Source: a virus. From it: a stretch of DNA of 64,000 nucleotides. Made by a program: the position numbers and the translations under genes. The stretch covers positions 18,852-82,851 of IMG/VR virus record IMGVR_UViG_3300017917_001151; one strand, 5' to 3'. This document shows positions 1 to 8,366 of this stretch, in pieces. How positions within the stretch are numbered: position 1 is the stretch's first letter; each line of letters begins with the position of its first letter. The notes below the pieces were generated by a model. The model worked only from the letters and a program-made list of their open reading frames with translations. It did no database searches and was not told where the DNA came from.

Positions 1-2442
1 ACGAACAGCATCGTTAGCTAGGAATACGTCCATGTCTTGGTTTTCTTTAGGATAGTTTACACTTCCTGAACCGTCGATAACATCTTTTAGGGAAGTAATC
101 AGATCTGTTATAACAGCATCAGCACCGACTTCTGACTGATATGCTGGGTCAATAACCTGAGGATATATGTTATTTTTAGTATTAGTTATGGTTGCATTAT
201 TAATAACTTCCTGCATCAGATCTTCAAGATGTGTCAATACAGCTAGATATTCTGACAGTTGTGTAGTGATTGCTATTCTTGCACTATTGCTTTCATAATA
301 TTTTAAACCTGCAGAAATAGTCCTGTTATATCCTCCGTATTTCAAATCGAACACAAAAGAATCGACTAATAATCCAACGTCTCTTTTACATAGTGCTTGA
401 TTATAGACAAATGTAGGAGTAAACGGTGCTACAGAATTTTGTATATTATAATTCATCCATGCAACAATTTCTTCTGACAAGAATGATCGGTTTAGATCTA
501 TTAATGCAGCAGCGCCGGTAAACCCTCCTTTATTGTCTATCTTGGGATAAACCGGCTGACTTGGATTTTGTAAGTAATGATATCCAAATTCTCTAGAAGC
601 ATCGGTTACAGGTATTCCGTCTATGACTAAATCTCTGCGGAATTTTTGGAAGGCCCATGGAGAACTCGATGTTCCTGGTTTTGGTCTAAAAATAACTCTA
701 CGGAATTCATCACCAACGATAGACACGTTAGCTGGTACTCTTAGAGGATAGTTTTCATAGTACTCGCCACTTTCCACCAAAATAGAAATTTGTATATCTT
801 TAGAAATGTCACCGTATGAAATAGCTTCGCCTAATTCGAAAGTTCCTGATTTAATATCAACATCAAAAATTTCGTTACCGTTACTGTCTAATGCTCCTTG
901 GTGTGAAAGGATCTGAGCGAGAGCTCCTGAGTTTTCACCTCTTAGATATAGACCTTCTCGAATATCTCGACCTCTGGCAGCTTCTGCAGTATTAGTTGTT
1001 ACGTCGCCGGTGAAGTCAGTTCTTTGGCCTGCTGTATAAATTAAGAATCGAGGAAGGTCAACGTTTAGAGTAGGCAGGGTAGTAAATCCAGTACCTTTGT
1101 CAGTAATGGTAATACTAGTAATAACGCCTGCGGTAACAACAGCAGTACCAAACGCACCAGTTCCGCCACCGCCTGAAATTCTAACAGATACTAAAGAATA
1201 TCCTGTACCGCCATTGAGAATCGTTACAGAGTTGACTCTATAAGTAACATCAAATGTTGCCCCGTCTCCAATCGCTCCAATACCTGCCGGTGCAGCAGAT
1301 GTTGAGATTACAGTGGCAACAGCAGTCGATCCGGGTAATACTGTGTATGAACCTGAAGAAATGATCTTGTAAGTTAAGATAGCACCGGGTGTTGTTATGG
1401 TAGAAAGAACTTCAATGTAACATCTGCCCCCACCAGTAGGAACAGCACCGCCCTGTATTTCTAATATATCGCCTGGATAGTAGTTAGTACCAACACTGTT
1501 GATATTAACAGTGTCAACGCTCATTCTTAAGAAGCCATCGAATCCAGCACCGGAAGTTGGTGATGATTCAATAGCAGATAGGCTACATTCGTTAGCACCA
1601 TCGCCGTAGGTTAAGACTTTCTTATATGGGCCGATTTGTACTTTAGCATCTAAAACTAATTCTTCAGCTTTCTTTAAAGCTGCCTCTAACGTTCTATAAG
1701 CATAGGCTAGTGCTCGACCTTGAATAGCTTTTGATACTCCTGGTCTTGAATCCTGACCTGATAGCGAAACATATAAGTTTGCCACGCTACCGAAAGCAGA
1801 ACCGTCAACATATCGTTTGGTAACTGCAATCAATCCGTCGTAAACTTCGTCGTCACCTGGTTCGGGGTCTCTAGAAAGAATAAGTGGACCGCTCATGCGT
1901 CCAAAAGCAGAATCTGCCTGACCTGTTGCAGGATCTATAGCTTCAGTACCTGCTCTGGCAATTTTAGAATCTGCATAGGCTTTGTTTACTAATTCGTGTT
2001 TGTAAATAGGCTGCAACGGAGTGATAGTAGTACCTGCATCAATAACCCTCCATTGATTTCCGCCCGAACGTAAGGATAAATCGCCGCCTAGTTGTGGACT
2101 AGGATCAGAAGCGATAGAAGCGAAATCTGAATTGATTGTTATTTCGTTAGGATTTGAAATAAAATCAATGCTAATACCGTTACCTGGTACTAGTCTTTTA
2201 AATGTTAATCCGGATTCTGTATTGTTTACAGTTACAACAGGAGTACTACCGGTTGCTGGATCGTTTTGGCCAGTATAAGATGCGGGAGCATCGTCAAGTC
2301 CTATAAAGGTGAGCTTATCACCTAATCCTAAAGAACTGTATAGTTCGCGAAAGTTATCATTAACTTTACGGAAGGAATCTCTTATACTATCACCAGTACC
2401 ATCATTACCTACGGTACCAATATCAATTATTCTACGTGCCAT
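1..2442 (-). CDS. Large virion structural protein (3' end beyond window)
   Basis: An open reading frame runs from the ATG at 2442 to the left edge, so the C-terminus is missing. The N-terminus (residues about 5-40) has the NDGTGDSIRDSF...VNDNF pattern that I associate with large structural or fibre proteins of T4-like marine phages. The rest is rich in Gly, Ser, Thr and Val with beta-type repeats such as GGGGTGAFG and a long hydrophilic tail. A late promoter GCTAAATA lies 31 bases upstream. Likely a baseplate, neck or fibre component of the virion; the exact part cannot be named. Confidence 0.75.
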   Translation of the reverse strand, partial: MARRIIDIGTVGNDGTGDSIRDSFRKVNDNFRELYSSLGLGDKLTFIGLDDAPASYTGQNDPATGSTPVVTVNNTESGLTFKRLVPGNGISIDFISNPNEITINSDFASIASDPSPQLGGDLSLRSGGNQWRVIDAGTTITPLQPIYKHELVNKAYADSKIARAGTEAIDPATGQADSAFGRMSGPLILSRDPEPGDDEVYDGLIAVTKRYVDGSAFGSVANLYVSLSGQDSRPGVSKAIQGRALAYAYRTLEAALKKAEELVLDAKVQIGPYKKVLTYGDGANECSLSAIESSPTSGAGFDGFLRMSVDTVNINSVGTNYYPGDILEIQGGAVPTGGGRCYIEVLSTITTPGAILTYKIISSGSYTVLPGSTAVATVISTSAAPAGIGAIGDGATFDVTYRVNSVTILNGGTGYSLVSVRISGGGGTGAFGTAVVTAGVITSITITDKGTGFTTLPTLNVDLPRFLIYTAGQRTDFTGDVTTNTAEAARGRDIREGLYLRGENSGALAQILSHQGALDSNGNEIFDVDIKSGTFELGEAISYGDISKDIQISILVESGEYYENYPLRVPANVSIVGDEFRRVIFRPKPGTSSSPWAFQKFRRDLVIDGIPVTDASREFGYHYLQNPSQPVYPKIDNKGGFTGAAALIDLNRSFLSEEIVAWMNYNIQNSVAPFTPTFVYNQALCKRDVGLLVDSFVFDLKYGGYNRTISAGLKYYESNSARIAITTQLSEYLAVLTHLEDLMQEVINNATITNTKNNIYPQVIDPAYQSEVGADAVITDLITSLKDVIDGSGSVNYPKENQDMDVFLANDAVR

Positions 2443-2472
2443 ATTTTATCCTAGAATGAGCAAGTGCTCTAA

Positions 2473-2480
2473 TATTTAGC
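2473..2480 (-). promoter_or_regulatory. Late promoter GCTAAATA
   Basis: T4-type late promoter octamer upstream of the large virion protein that starts at 2442. It lies in the divergent gap shared with the plus-strand zinc-ribbon gene at 2519. Confidence 0.6.
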
Positions 2481-2518
2481 CCAAAGTTTTATAAGCCTAA
2501 TGTAAATAACTTATGTTC

Positions 2519-2800
2519 ATGAAAATAGAAACACAAGAAAATCAATACACTAGGCTCAGTAAGTGCGGCCGTGAACATGTATACAAAAGAAAAAAGACCT
2601 TAGCGGTCTTTAGATGTGATAGTTGCGATAGTATTTTTACTAGAGATTTAAAACACGTTCAGAGAAAACGTTTGAGCAACAATTATTTTCACTGCTGTTC
2701 TAATTGTGATGCTAAGAGATTTGCTCAAAGAAAGGGAGTTGAGCAAAAGAAAATTTGGGATTTACCTGCTAGTACAGAACTACCAGTTGGAAAGTTTTAA
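2519..2800 (+). CDS. Small zinc-ribbon-like phage protein
   Basis: A basic protein of 93 residues with two cysteine pairs, FRCDSC and HCCSNC, spaced about 25 residues apart. This is the pattern of a zinc ribbon or a truncated HNH-type fold. I start it at the second ATG (2519) because the two codons before it look like leader. It is convergent with iscA and overlaps its stop codon by four bases. It resembles small conserved proteins of marine T4-like phages. Possible DNA or RNA binding is inference only. Confidence 0.6.
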   Translation: MKIETQENQYTRLSKCGREHVYKRKKTLAVFRCDSCDSIFTRDLKHVQRKRLSNNYFHCCSNCDAKRFAQRKGVEQKKIWDLPASTELPVGKF

Positions 2801-3123
2801 ACTCTGAAACTTTCTCCGCAGCCGCAGCGATCGCGCTCGTTGGGATTTATAAATTCGAACCCTTCATTTAGACCGTTACGAACCCAGTCTACAGTAAGCC
2901 CGTGCATATAAACTAGAGATTTTTGATCAACTAAAACCACAAAATCTGGATGAGCAAAATTAGTAACTCCTGGTTCTGAAATGTACTCGTCTACATATTC
3001 AAGAGTATAGGCCAAACCACTGCACCCAGTGGTTTTTACACCTAGTCTTATGCCAACACCTTTACCTCGACGTTCAAGCAGTTGCTTGATCTTCAGTTGA
3101 GCTGTTTCGCTTACGGTAATCAT
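2797..3123 (-). CDS. iscA: A-type iron-sulfur carrier, IscA/SufA family
   Basis: Protein of 108 residues with the three family cysteines: C34 in TTGCSG and C100 and C102 in the C-terminal CGCGESF motif. A-type carriers accept Fe-S clusters from the IscU scaffold and pass them to apoproteins. The start overlaps the end of the iscU-like gene by 50 bases, so the two are translationally coupled. Length and motif spacing are normal, so it is probably active. In a phage it most plausibly serves the many radical SAM enzymes encoded 14-51 kb away; that link is inference. Confidence 0.93.
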   Translation of the reverse strand: MITVSETAQLKIKQLLERRGKGVGIRLGVKTTGCSGLAYTLEYVDEYISEPGVTNFAHPDFVVLVDQKSLVYMHGLTVDWVRNGLNEGFEFINPNERDRCGCGESFRV

Positions 3124-3475
3124 CTATAGCAGCCTTAATGGCGTCCTCTGCAAGAATACTGCAATGTATCTTCACTGGCGGAAGGGCAAGTTCTTCAGCA
3201 ATTTCGCTATTTTTAATAGTACTCGCTTCGTCCAGCGTTTTTCCTTTAACCCACTCTGTAACGAGTGAACTAGAAGCGATTGCGGAACCACATCCGTATG
3301 TCTTGAAACGAGCATCTCTAATAATACCATCTTCAACCTTTATCTGTAATTTCATTACATCGCCGCAGGCAGGAGCTCCTACCATACCAGTACCAACACT
3401 GGTGTCGTTTTTGTCAAAGCTGCCTACGTTGCGGGGGTTTTCGTAATGATCTATAACTTTATCGGAATAAGCCAT
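3074..3475 (-). CDS. iscU: Iron-sulfur cluster scaffold, IscU/NifU-N family
   Basis: Protein of 133 residues matching the IscU scaffold. All cluster ligands are present: C37 with D39 in APACGD, C62 in YGCGSA, and H104-C105 in the LPPVKIHCSILAEDA motif that is also the chaperone-binding region. IscU builds [2Fe-2S] and [4Fe-4S] clusters with sulfur from a cysteine desulfurase. No desulfurase is seen here, so host IscS would be needed. Immediately downstream of the SOD gene and overlapping iscA. The short Ser/Thr-rich tail after residue 125 is extra. Confidence 0.94.
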   Translation of the reverse strand: MAYSDKVIDHYENPRNVGSFDKNDTSVGTGMVGAPACGDVMKLQIKVEDGIIRDARFKTYGCGSAIASSSLVTEWVKGKTLDEASTIKNSEIAEELALPPVKIHCSILAEDAIKAAIDDYRKRNSSTEDQATA

Positions 3476-4036
3476 TTAACCTCCTTGTAGTCTAATATCA
3501 ACAACTTCCCAATTAATGATACGCCAAATATTAGCAAGATATTTGGCCTTGTCCTGCTGATAGTCTAGGGCCCATGCGTGTTCCCAGGCATCTATCAATA
3601 GAGCAATTTTCATACCTTTGCGGTATTCGTGATTGTGAATAGTATGTAGTTTACTATCGTAGTCCATATAGATCCAATTAGAACCCTGTGCTGCCATGAA
3701 CTCTTTTTCAAAAGCTTCTTTGAATTTGTCAAAGCTGCCGTGTACATCATCTATCAAACTTTTACTGAGTCCCTCGGGTTTGTTAGCAGCTCTAGGTGGG
3801 GTCAAGTTTGCAAAGAAGATGTTGTGCAACATAGCACCACCGTAGTTAAAATCTGCATCACCCTCGCCTGCATTATAGCGATCAAAATACTTAGATGCTA
3901 GACCGTCGTAGTGATATTTGAGAGTAGCTTCACTCATAACAGGATCTAGCTCGTCTTTTTTGAATTTAAGACGATCTTGACGAATTTCGCGCTTATCAGC
4001 GGATTCAGTTAAACTTTTAATAAAATGTAGGGCCAT
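3476..4036 (-). CDS. sodB: Fe/Mn superoxide dismutase
   Basis: Protein of 186 residues with the four metal ligands of the Fe/Mn SOD family: H42 in YHYDG, H71 in MLHNIFF, and D149 and H153 in DAWEHAW. It converts superoxide to oxygen and hydrogen peroxide. It heads an operon SOD-iscU-iscA, so oxidative protection is coupled to Fe-S assembly. The late promoter GGTAAATA ends six bases before the ATG, predicting a leaderless transcript. Fe versus Mn preference cannot be fixed by eye. Confidence 0.92.
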   Translation of the reverse strand: MALHFIKSLTESADKREIRQDRLKFKKDELDPVMSEATLKYHYDGLASKYFDRYNAGEGDADFNYGGAMLHNIFFANLTPPRAANKPEGLSKSLIDDVHGSFDKFKEAFEKEFMAAQGSNWIYMDYDSKLHTIHNHEYRKGMKIALLIDAWEHAWALDYQQDKAKYLANIWRIINWEVVDIRLQGG

Positions 4037-4041
4037 AACAA

Positions 4042-4049
4042 TATTTACC
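4042..4049 (-). promoter_or_regulatory. Late promoter GGTAAATA for sodB-iscU-iscA
   Basis: T4-type late promoter octamer whose end is six bases from the sodB ATG at 4036. It forms a back-to-back pair with GCTAAATA on the other strand. Confidence 0.6.
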
Positions 4050-4057
4050 GCTAAATA
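4050..4057 (+). promoter_or_regulatory. Late promoter GCTAAATA
   Basis: T4-type late promoter octamer on the plus strand, followed by a strong Shine-Dalgarno sequence AAGGAGG and the ATG at 4080. Confidence 0.6.
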
Positions 4058-4079
4058 AAAGTCCTAAGGAGGATATTCC

Positions 4080-4325
4080 ATGTTAAAACTATTGGCAAAA
4101 CTTTTTGGTGTTAAGAAAGAGGAAACACCTCAAGCAGAAGCACCATACAAGGTAGAAACCCCTGCACCAGCAGCTGAACCAACACCAGTTGCAGTTCAAG
4201 CTACCGAAGCAGCGGTTAAATCTGTTGCTGCCAAAGCTCCGGCAAAAAAGGCTCCTGCCAAGAAGCCTGCTGCTCCTAAGAAAGAAGCAGCCCCGAAGCG
4301 TGGTCGTAAGCCAAAGGCGAATTAA
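4080..4325 (+). CDS. Small Ala/Lys/Pro-rich histone-H1-like protein
   Basis: Protein of 81 residues. A short amphipathic N-terminus (MLKLLAKLFGVKK) is followed by a Pro/Ala-rich linker and an AKKAPAKK-type basic tail ending in RGRKPK, an AT-hook-like motif. Composition is that of histone-H1-like DNA-binding tails. A strong AAGGAGG lies before the ATG and a late promoter before that. The last 50 bases overlap the convergent UV-endonuclease gene. Function (DNA condensation or packaging) is inference. Confidence 0.75.
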   Translation: MLKLLAKLFGVKKEETPQAEAPYKVETPAPAAEPTPVAVQATEAAVKSVAAKAPAKKAPAKKPAAPKKEAAPKRGRKPKAN

Positions 4326-5340
4326 TCTTTTTCGCTTCTTCGTAGAGTGCAAAACTGGCTAGATTCTTAGCCTTGCTTTCGCACATGATATCGAAGTTAT
4401 CCCAGAAACTCAGAGCCCATTCGTTGACTGCTGTGTTCCAGTAGAAATCGGAGTGCGCTCTGAGTTTCGCTTTTTTATGTCCGGATTCTAAGAGGGTCGG
4501 AAGAGCGGGACGTAATCCGGTGGAATGGCCTCTGAGTATATCTTCGCGAGATACACTGTAGTGGCAAACAGGACGAACGCCGCGCCAACTATCAATAACC
4601 TTTTTAACACGATCGTCATTAGGGTCAATGTATTCGCCAGAGTTAATCCAGTGGTGATGGATGTCCATAACGATTGGAACCACATCAGCGAGTTCCAAAC
4701 AGGTTTCAAGGTTGTGTGTAATTTCTTCATTTTCGATTGTGAGTGTGTTTCTAGCTTCGGGGGTTAACCGGCCCAATACAGCACGTATGCCATTTGGTCC
4801 CCTACGTCCGGCAATGTGGACATTGATCTTAAAATCTTGGAAAGTTTTTCCGTAACCCATCCAACGAGCCATGTCCGCATGATATTCAAATTCTTCAATT
4901 GATCTGTTTACAATATCGTCGCTATCGCTAGCAAGGACAGTAAACTGGCCGGGATGAAAAGACAGGCGAACGCCACGCGAGCGAGCCACATCTCCGATCT
5001 GCTTAAATCCTCTTTCGCAATAGTTTCGTGTATCGGGAAGCCGCCAAAACCAGCTCCAAGTTGGCTCAGTGTAGACAGGGAGTATATCACTACTGAGTCG
5101 TACCATTCTAAGATTTTCATCGAGTTCTCCTACTCGTTCGACTAGCAAACGTGTGCTTTCGATATTTTGTTCCATTAAGGACCAAAGCTTCTCTACAGCC
5201 ACGTCTCTAGTTTGTCTATTTAACCAGGCTACAGTGGTAGCGCCGGTATTATATTTTTTACAGTCGTCCTTGGGTTTGATCCCATCTACTTGGTCGGGAC
5301 GGTCGATCCATTTGCAGGCGAAGCCGATTCGTTTAGTCAT
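4276..5340 (-). CDS. uvsE: UV-damage endonuclease, UvsE/UvdE family
   Basis: About 354 residues with the TIM-barrel UvdE pattern: RIGFACKW at the start, VRLSSDILP, GVRLSFHPGQFTVL, IENEE, and VMDIHHHW, which carry the His/Asp/Glu metal ligands. The enzyme nicks DNA 5' to UV photoproducts. I start it at the ATG before TKRIGF (5340) because family members begin just before this motif; an ATG six codons upstream (5358) abuts the glycosyltransferase stop and is possible. The 3' end overlaps the convergent H1-like gene. Confidence 0.9.
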   Translation of the reverse strand: MTKRIGFACKWIDRPDQVDGIKPKDDCKKYNTGATTVAWLNRQTRDVAVEKLWSLMEQNIESTRLLVERVGELDENLRMVRLSSDILPVYTEPTWSWFWRLPDTRNYCERGFKQIGDVARSRGVRLSFHPGQFTVLASDSDDIVNRSIEEFEYHADMARWMGYGKTFQDFKINVHIAGRRGPNGIRAVLGRLTPEARNTLTIENEEITHNLETCLELADVVPIVMDIHHHWINSGEYIDPNDDRVKKVIDSWRGVRPVCHYSVSREDILRGHSTGLRPALPTLLESGHKKAKLRAHSDFYWNTAVNEWALSFWDNFDIMCESKAKNLASFALYEEAKKINSPLAYDHASGLLLS

Positions 5341-5358
5341 AGTATTATTATATGACAT

Positions 5359-6156
5359 TTAACGCCAGTTGTCAAGTACGAATTTATCCTGAACATCTAA
5401 AGGATTGGGTTCACCGTGAAACACAGCCACAGCACAATTAGTAGGAATTTGGACATCGTCTCGAATCGTTCTAAATATTCTACGACCATTGTTTACAGTT
5501 AATTCGTCTCTAGATCTAAGTTCCCATTTGTAACTCATGATCCAATCCTTTGGCCAAAATTTTATTCGATCTCTGGCCAACTTCCAAATCCAATCTTGAT
5601 CACCCTGGAGGCGTTGTGCGTCTGCGGGTTTTTCTTTAAATTTATTCCAAATATAACTTTCCGATCCGTGATTCCATGCTAGAACCGAACTGTTAAGATA
5701 TTGCCAAGAGGGATAGAACTTCCTATTAAAATCGTGTATCCCCATAAAAGAATCTGTTTTGTGATATGCTAGTTTATCTATATTATTACAGATAACAACA
5801 TCGAGATCAAAATACAATATGCGTCCTGCTAAAGGTAAGTTAGGATCGAACATATGTACTTTGTGCCACCAACCTTTTTGATAGTTGGCATTAGACTGGT
5901 ATACAGTTCTTACACCGTCGATGGGGTGTTGATCGTCTGTAAGACAGGCAAATTCATAAGGAACAGTCATATGTCTAGCAACCATGTTGCGTAGACGTTC
6001 TACATATTCTCTGCCGTATTTGTTACCAAACCTTACACAAAGAACAGTAATTTTTTCATCAGTGATGATTGTTGGAATCTGTTCGATTCGAGAAGCTTCT
6101 TTGGCTGCACGTTTTTCTTCTTTGAGACGTTTACGTTCTTCTTTTGACAATTCCAT
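5359..6156 (-). CDS. Glycosyltransferase-like protein with DxD motif
   Basis: Protein of 265 residues. A highly charged, probably helical N-terminus (residues 3-25, [17 protein letters not shown]) precedes a GT-A-like domain. YFDLDVVI (about residue 118) is the DxD nucleotide-sugar and metal motif, QGDQDWIW resembles the later acidic site, and [10 protein letters not shown] the C-terminal His site seen in GT8-like enzymes. It follows kdsA with a 26-base overlap, suggesting work on a Kdo-type or other surface glycan. Donor and acceptor are unknown. Confidence 0.7.
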   Translation of the reverse strand: MELSKEERKRLKEEKRAAKEASRIEQIPTIITDEKITVLCVRFGNKYGREYVERLRNMVARHMTVPYEFACLTDDQHPIDGVRTVYQSNANYQKGWWHKVHMFDPNLPLAGRILYFDLDVVICNNIDKLAYHKTDSFMGIHDFNRKFYPSWQYLNSSVLAWNHGSESYIWNKFKEKPADAQRLQGDQDWIWKLARDRIKFWPKDWIMSYKWELRSRDELTVNNGRRIFRTIRDDVQIPTNCAVAVFHGEPNPLDVQDKFVLDNWR

Positions 6157-6961
6157 CTATAGCCACCAAATCTTCTAGTATTTCTTTTAATCCGTTTAAG
6201 GGTATCATGTTAGGGCCGTCGCTAGGTGCATTGTCGGGATCTTCGTGTGTTTCCATAAACACTCCTGCGACACAGCCAGTGGCTACAGCAGCCCTCGCCA
6301 GGTAGGGCACCATTTTGCGATCTCCGCCTGATTTTTCTCCCATGCCTCCAGGTTGCTGTACAGAATGTGTTGCATCAAAGATAACGGGATAACCAGTGCT
6401 TGCCATAATAGGTAGACTGCGCATGTCCACCACAAGATTATTGTATCCATGTGTATAACCTCTTTCACATAACATAACACGATTGTTACCTGTAGAAGCA
6501 ATCTTCTCGGCAACATTTTTCATATCGTGTGGTGCAAGGAATTGTCCTTTTTTAACATTAACGGCAAGACCTGTTTCTCCTGCGGCTAATAATAGATCAG
6601 TTTGTCTGCATAAGAATGCAGGAATTTGAATTACATCTATGCCTGCATCTGCAACTAAACTGGCTTGATAACTTTCGTGTATGTCGGTGAGTACCGGTAT
6701 TCCAAATTCGTGTTTAATAGAATTTAAAATTTTTAAACCTTCGTCTATGCCAACACCTCTTTTGGTTTTGATACTAGATCTATTGGCTTTGTCAAAACTA
6801 CTTTTATAAACTAAGTCAATGTCTAATTCATCGCAGATTTCTTTTATAGAACCTGCTACATGCTCGGCATGATCTTGGCTTTCGATCTGACAAGGTCCAG
6901 CTATAAGAAAGATTTTATTTTCGTTGCTGGCGACGATTCTGTTAATATTAAATGTACGCAT
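6131..6961 (-). CDS. kdsA: 3-deoxy-D-manno-octulosonate-8-phosphate synthase
   Basis: About 276 residues. KdsA condenses phosphoenolpyruvate and arabinose-5-phosphate to Kdo-8-phosphate, the first step of Kdo synthesis for lipopolysaccharide and capsules. Diagnostic motifs are present: [64 protein letters not shown] and [16 protein letters not shown]. The start is taken at the ATG (6961) before RTFNINRI, six bases after a GGTAAATA late promoter. Followed by a glycosyltransferase. Late expression suggests use in modifying envelope or virion sugar, which is inference. Confidence 0.95.
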   Translation of the reverse strand: MRTFNINRIVASNENKIFLIAGPCQIESQDHAEHVAGSIKEICDELDIDLVYKSSFDKANRSSIKTKRGVGIDEGLKILNSIKHEFGIPVLTDIHESYQASLVADAGIDVIQIPAFLCRQTDLLLAAGETGLAVNVKKGQFLAPHDMKNVAEKIASTGNNRVMLCERGYTHGYNNLVVDMRSLPIMASTGYPVIFDATHSVQQPGGMGEKSGGDRKMVPYLARAAVATGCVAGVFMETHEDPDNAPSDGPNMIPLNGLKEILEDLVAIDGIVKRRT

Positions 6962-6966
6962 ATTAT

Positions 6967-6974
6967 TATTTACC
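6967..6974 (-). promoter_or_regulatory. Late promoter GGTAAATA for kdsA
   Basis: Octamer six bases upstream of the kdsA ATG at 6961, predicting a leaderless late transcript. Confidence 0.55.
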
Positions 6975-7128
6975 AGTGTCTTATAACACCAGCAATAATA
7001 AAACAATTTGTGATGATATAAGAAAGTACGATAAGAGTTCGGACTAGTGCCACCTTATCAGCTTCCTGACGAGTAGCACCAGCCTTTTCTCCTAGGGCCT
7101 TAGCCCAGATGCGCCATATCTTACGCAT
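6970..7128 (-). CDS. Small membrane protein
   Basis: About 52 residues from the ATG at 7128 ([15 protein letters not shown]). A basic amphipathic N-terminus precedes one hydrophobic segment ([20 protein letters not shown]). Two upstream ATGs at 7137 and 7164 overlap the QueD end. The gene lies between queD and kdsA and overlaps the kdsA promoter. I do not recognise a family; a single-pass inner-membrane protein is the visible property. Confidence 0.5.
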   Translation of the reverse strand: MRKIWRIWAKALGEKAGATRQEADKVALVRTLIVLSYIITNCFIIAGVIRHW

Positions 7129-7651
7129 CGCCCTCATAGACTGCGGAATTACCAGCGTGTTCAAATACTTCAGCTGAACGTAGCTTTACGCCTTGGCCAA
7201 CTGGATAACGTGCTTCAAAAATACGACCATCTGGATGTGTCCATCCGCGGCTTTCTTGATAGGCTGTTAGTATTTCGTGCATCGTACGATAAGCTAGCTC
7301 AGCAAACTTTTCGCAGCCTACTGCTTCTACAAGACGAAGGTCAGCAACACCGCCCTGATCTTGTTTGCCTAGTGCAGCCATTTGTTTGAAAAGATCTAGA
7401 TGAGGATCATCTAGTGCGATACACAGTGTATGATCAAATTGCCATTCTGACCATTCTTTGAATGCTTTGAGTCCACCAAAATCCATGACCCAATTGCGAT
7501 CATCTAGTGTTTCTGATTCAAAGATTAGTTTGATACCGATGGAATAACCATGAAGTAATGAGCAATGGCTATGTGTAGAACGCCACTGTCTAAAGCAGCA
7601 ACTAAGTCCTCTGTCGTTGCCGTATGTTTTTGTTGAAAGATATTTCGCCAT
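7121..7651 (-). CDS. queD: 6-carboxy-tetrahydropterin synthase-like protein (QueD/PTPS family)
   Basis: About 176 residues. QueD converts dihydroneopterin triphosphate to 6-carboxy-tetrahydropterin on the 7-deazaguanine route. Visible zinc-site histidines are in STHSHCSLLHGYS and the FDHTLCI motif follows. Start chosen at 7651 because AGGAGG lies seven bases before it. A TATAAATA late promoter sits about 120 bases upstream. The usual catalytic Cys/His/Asp arrangement is partly altered and FolE is not seen, so substrate is uncertain. A QueC-like PP-loop protein lies at 27617. Confidence 0.78.
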   Translation of the reverse strand: MAKYLSTKTYGNDRGLSCCFRQWRSTHSHCSLLHGYSIGIKLIFESETLDDRNWVMDFGGLKAFKEWSEWQFDHTLCIALDDPHLDLFKQMAALGKQDQGGVADLRLVEAVGCEKFAELAYRTMHEILTAYQESRGWTHPDGRIFEARYPVGQGVKLRSAEVFEHAGNSAVYEGDA

Positions 7652-7769
7652 CTCTTGCCTCCTGTAAATCAAGCGAGTAAGTTTGATGACATGCAGAATT
7701 TATAAAGCGGGTTGAATGCCATGTAAGACCGCTGTGCCTCTGTGTGTATATGTAATTATATTACAATGA

Positions 7770-7777
7770 TATTTATA
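7770..7777 (-). promoter_or_regulatory. Late promoter TATAAATA upstream of queD
   Basis: Perfect T4 late consensus on the minus strand, overlapping the stop of the upstream gene and followed by a roughly 115-base leader with AGGAGG before the queD ATG at 7651. Confidence 0.55.
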
Positions 7778-8366
7778 ACGCAAGGAAAGACACATTATTT
7801 TTTTGCCATTCCTCGGGCATTTCCCAATCTTGTCTATTACGTATTATAAATTGAGCTTTGGAATATTTGAATATCTGACCAATTTGATAAATCCAATAAC
7901 TGGGATCCACCGGTTTTGAATCTGATCTACTATAGTTAGCGGTACCTTTATAGACATTGTTTACAGATTGTCCCATAGGATAAAGATCAAAACCAACCAA
8001 TTCGATTTCTTTAAACTCTAGAACAGCGGCTAATAAAACAGCATACCCTCCGCTACCCCAATGATCAGGTTGATCTCTTTTCAGTTCTCCAGTATAAGGA
8101 AGTTCCGGTAAGTGTCTTATGTTTTTATTTTTTTGTATTTTTCTAAAATAGTGAAACCAATGATCTCTAACATAGATTAGTGTATCCTTGGTAAGAGGAT
8201 TTTCGGTTGCTTCGGCGGCCATACGCCTATCACAGCAGATTAGATGATCTACGATCATATCCCTGTGGATAGCGTTGCAGCCTATAAGTGTGTGAGTTTG
8301 TCTGTATTGTTCTAAATTAGTATCGCGACGACTTTCACCGTTACCAATTACCACGGCCTTGGACAT
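7773..8366 (-). CDS. DUF115/Maf-like nucleotide-sugar or glycan-related protein
   Basis: Protein of 197 residues with a Rossmann-like beginning (KAVVIGNGESRRDTNL), then TLIGCNAIH, HLICCDRRM and a GSGGYAVLLAA...IELVGFDLY motif. This order resembles DUF115/motility-accessory-factor-like proteins that act on glycans such as sialic-acid relatives. It directly follows two fibre-like structural genes. Assignment is by motif pattern only. Confidence 0.45.
   Translation of the reverse strand: MSKAVVIGNGESRRDTNLEQYRQTHTLIGCNAIHRDMIVDHLICCDRRMAAEATENPLTKDTLIYVRDHWFHYFRKIQKNKNIRHLPELPYTGELKRDQPDHWGSGGYAVLLAAVLEFKEIELVGFDLYPMGQSVNNVYKGTANYSRSDSKPVDPSYWIYQIGQIFKYSKAQFIIRNRQDWEMPEEWQKNNVSFLAL

Noticed and set aside
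4089-4352. Minus-strand frame opposite the H1-like gene
   Set aside because: A Cys/Arg-rich shadow of the AAG/GCT-rich coding strand; no ribosome site.
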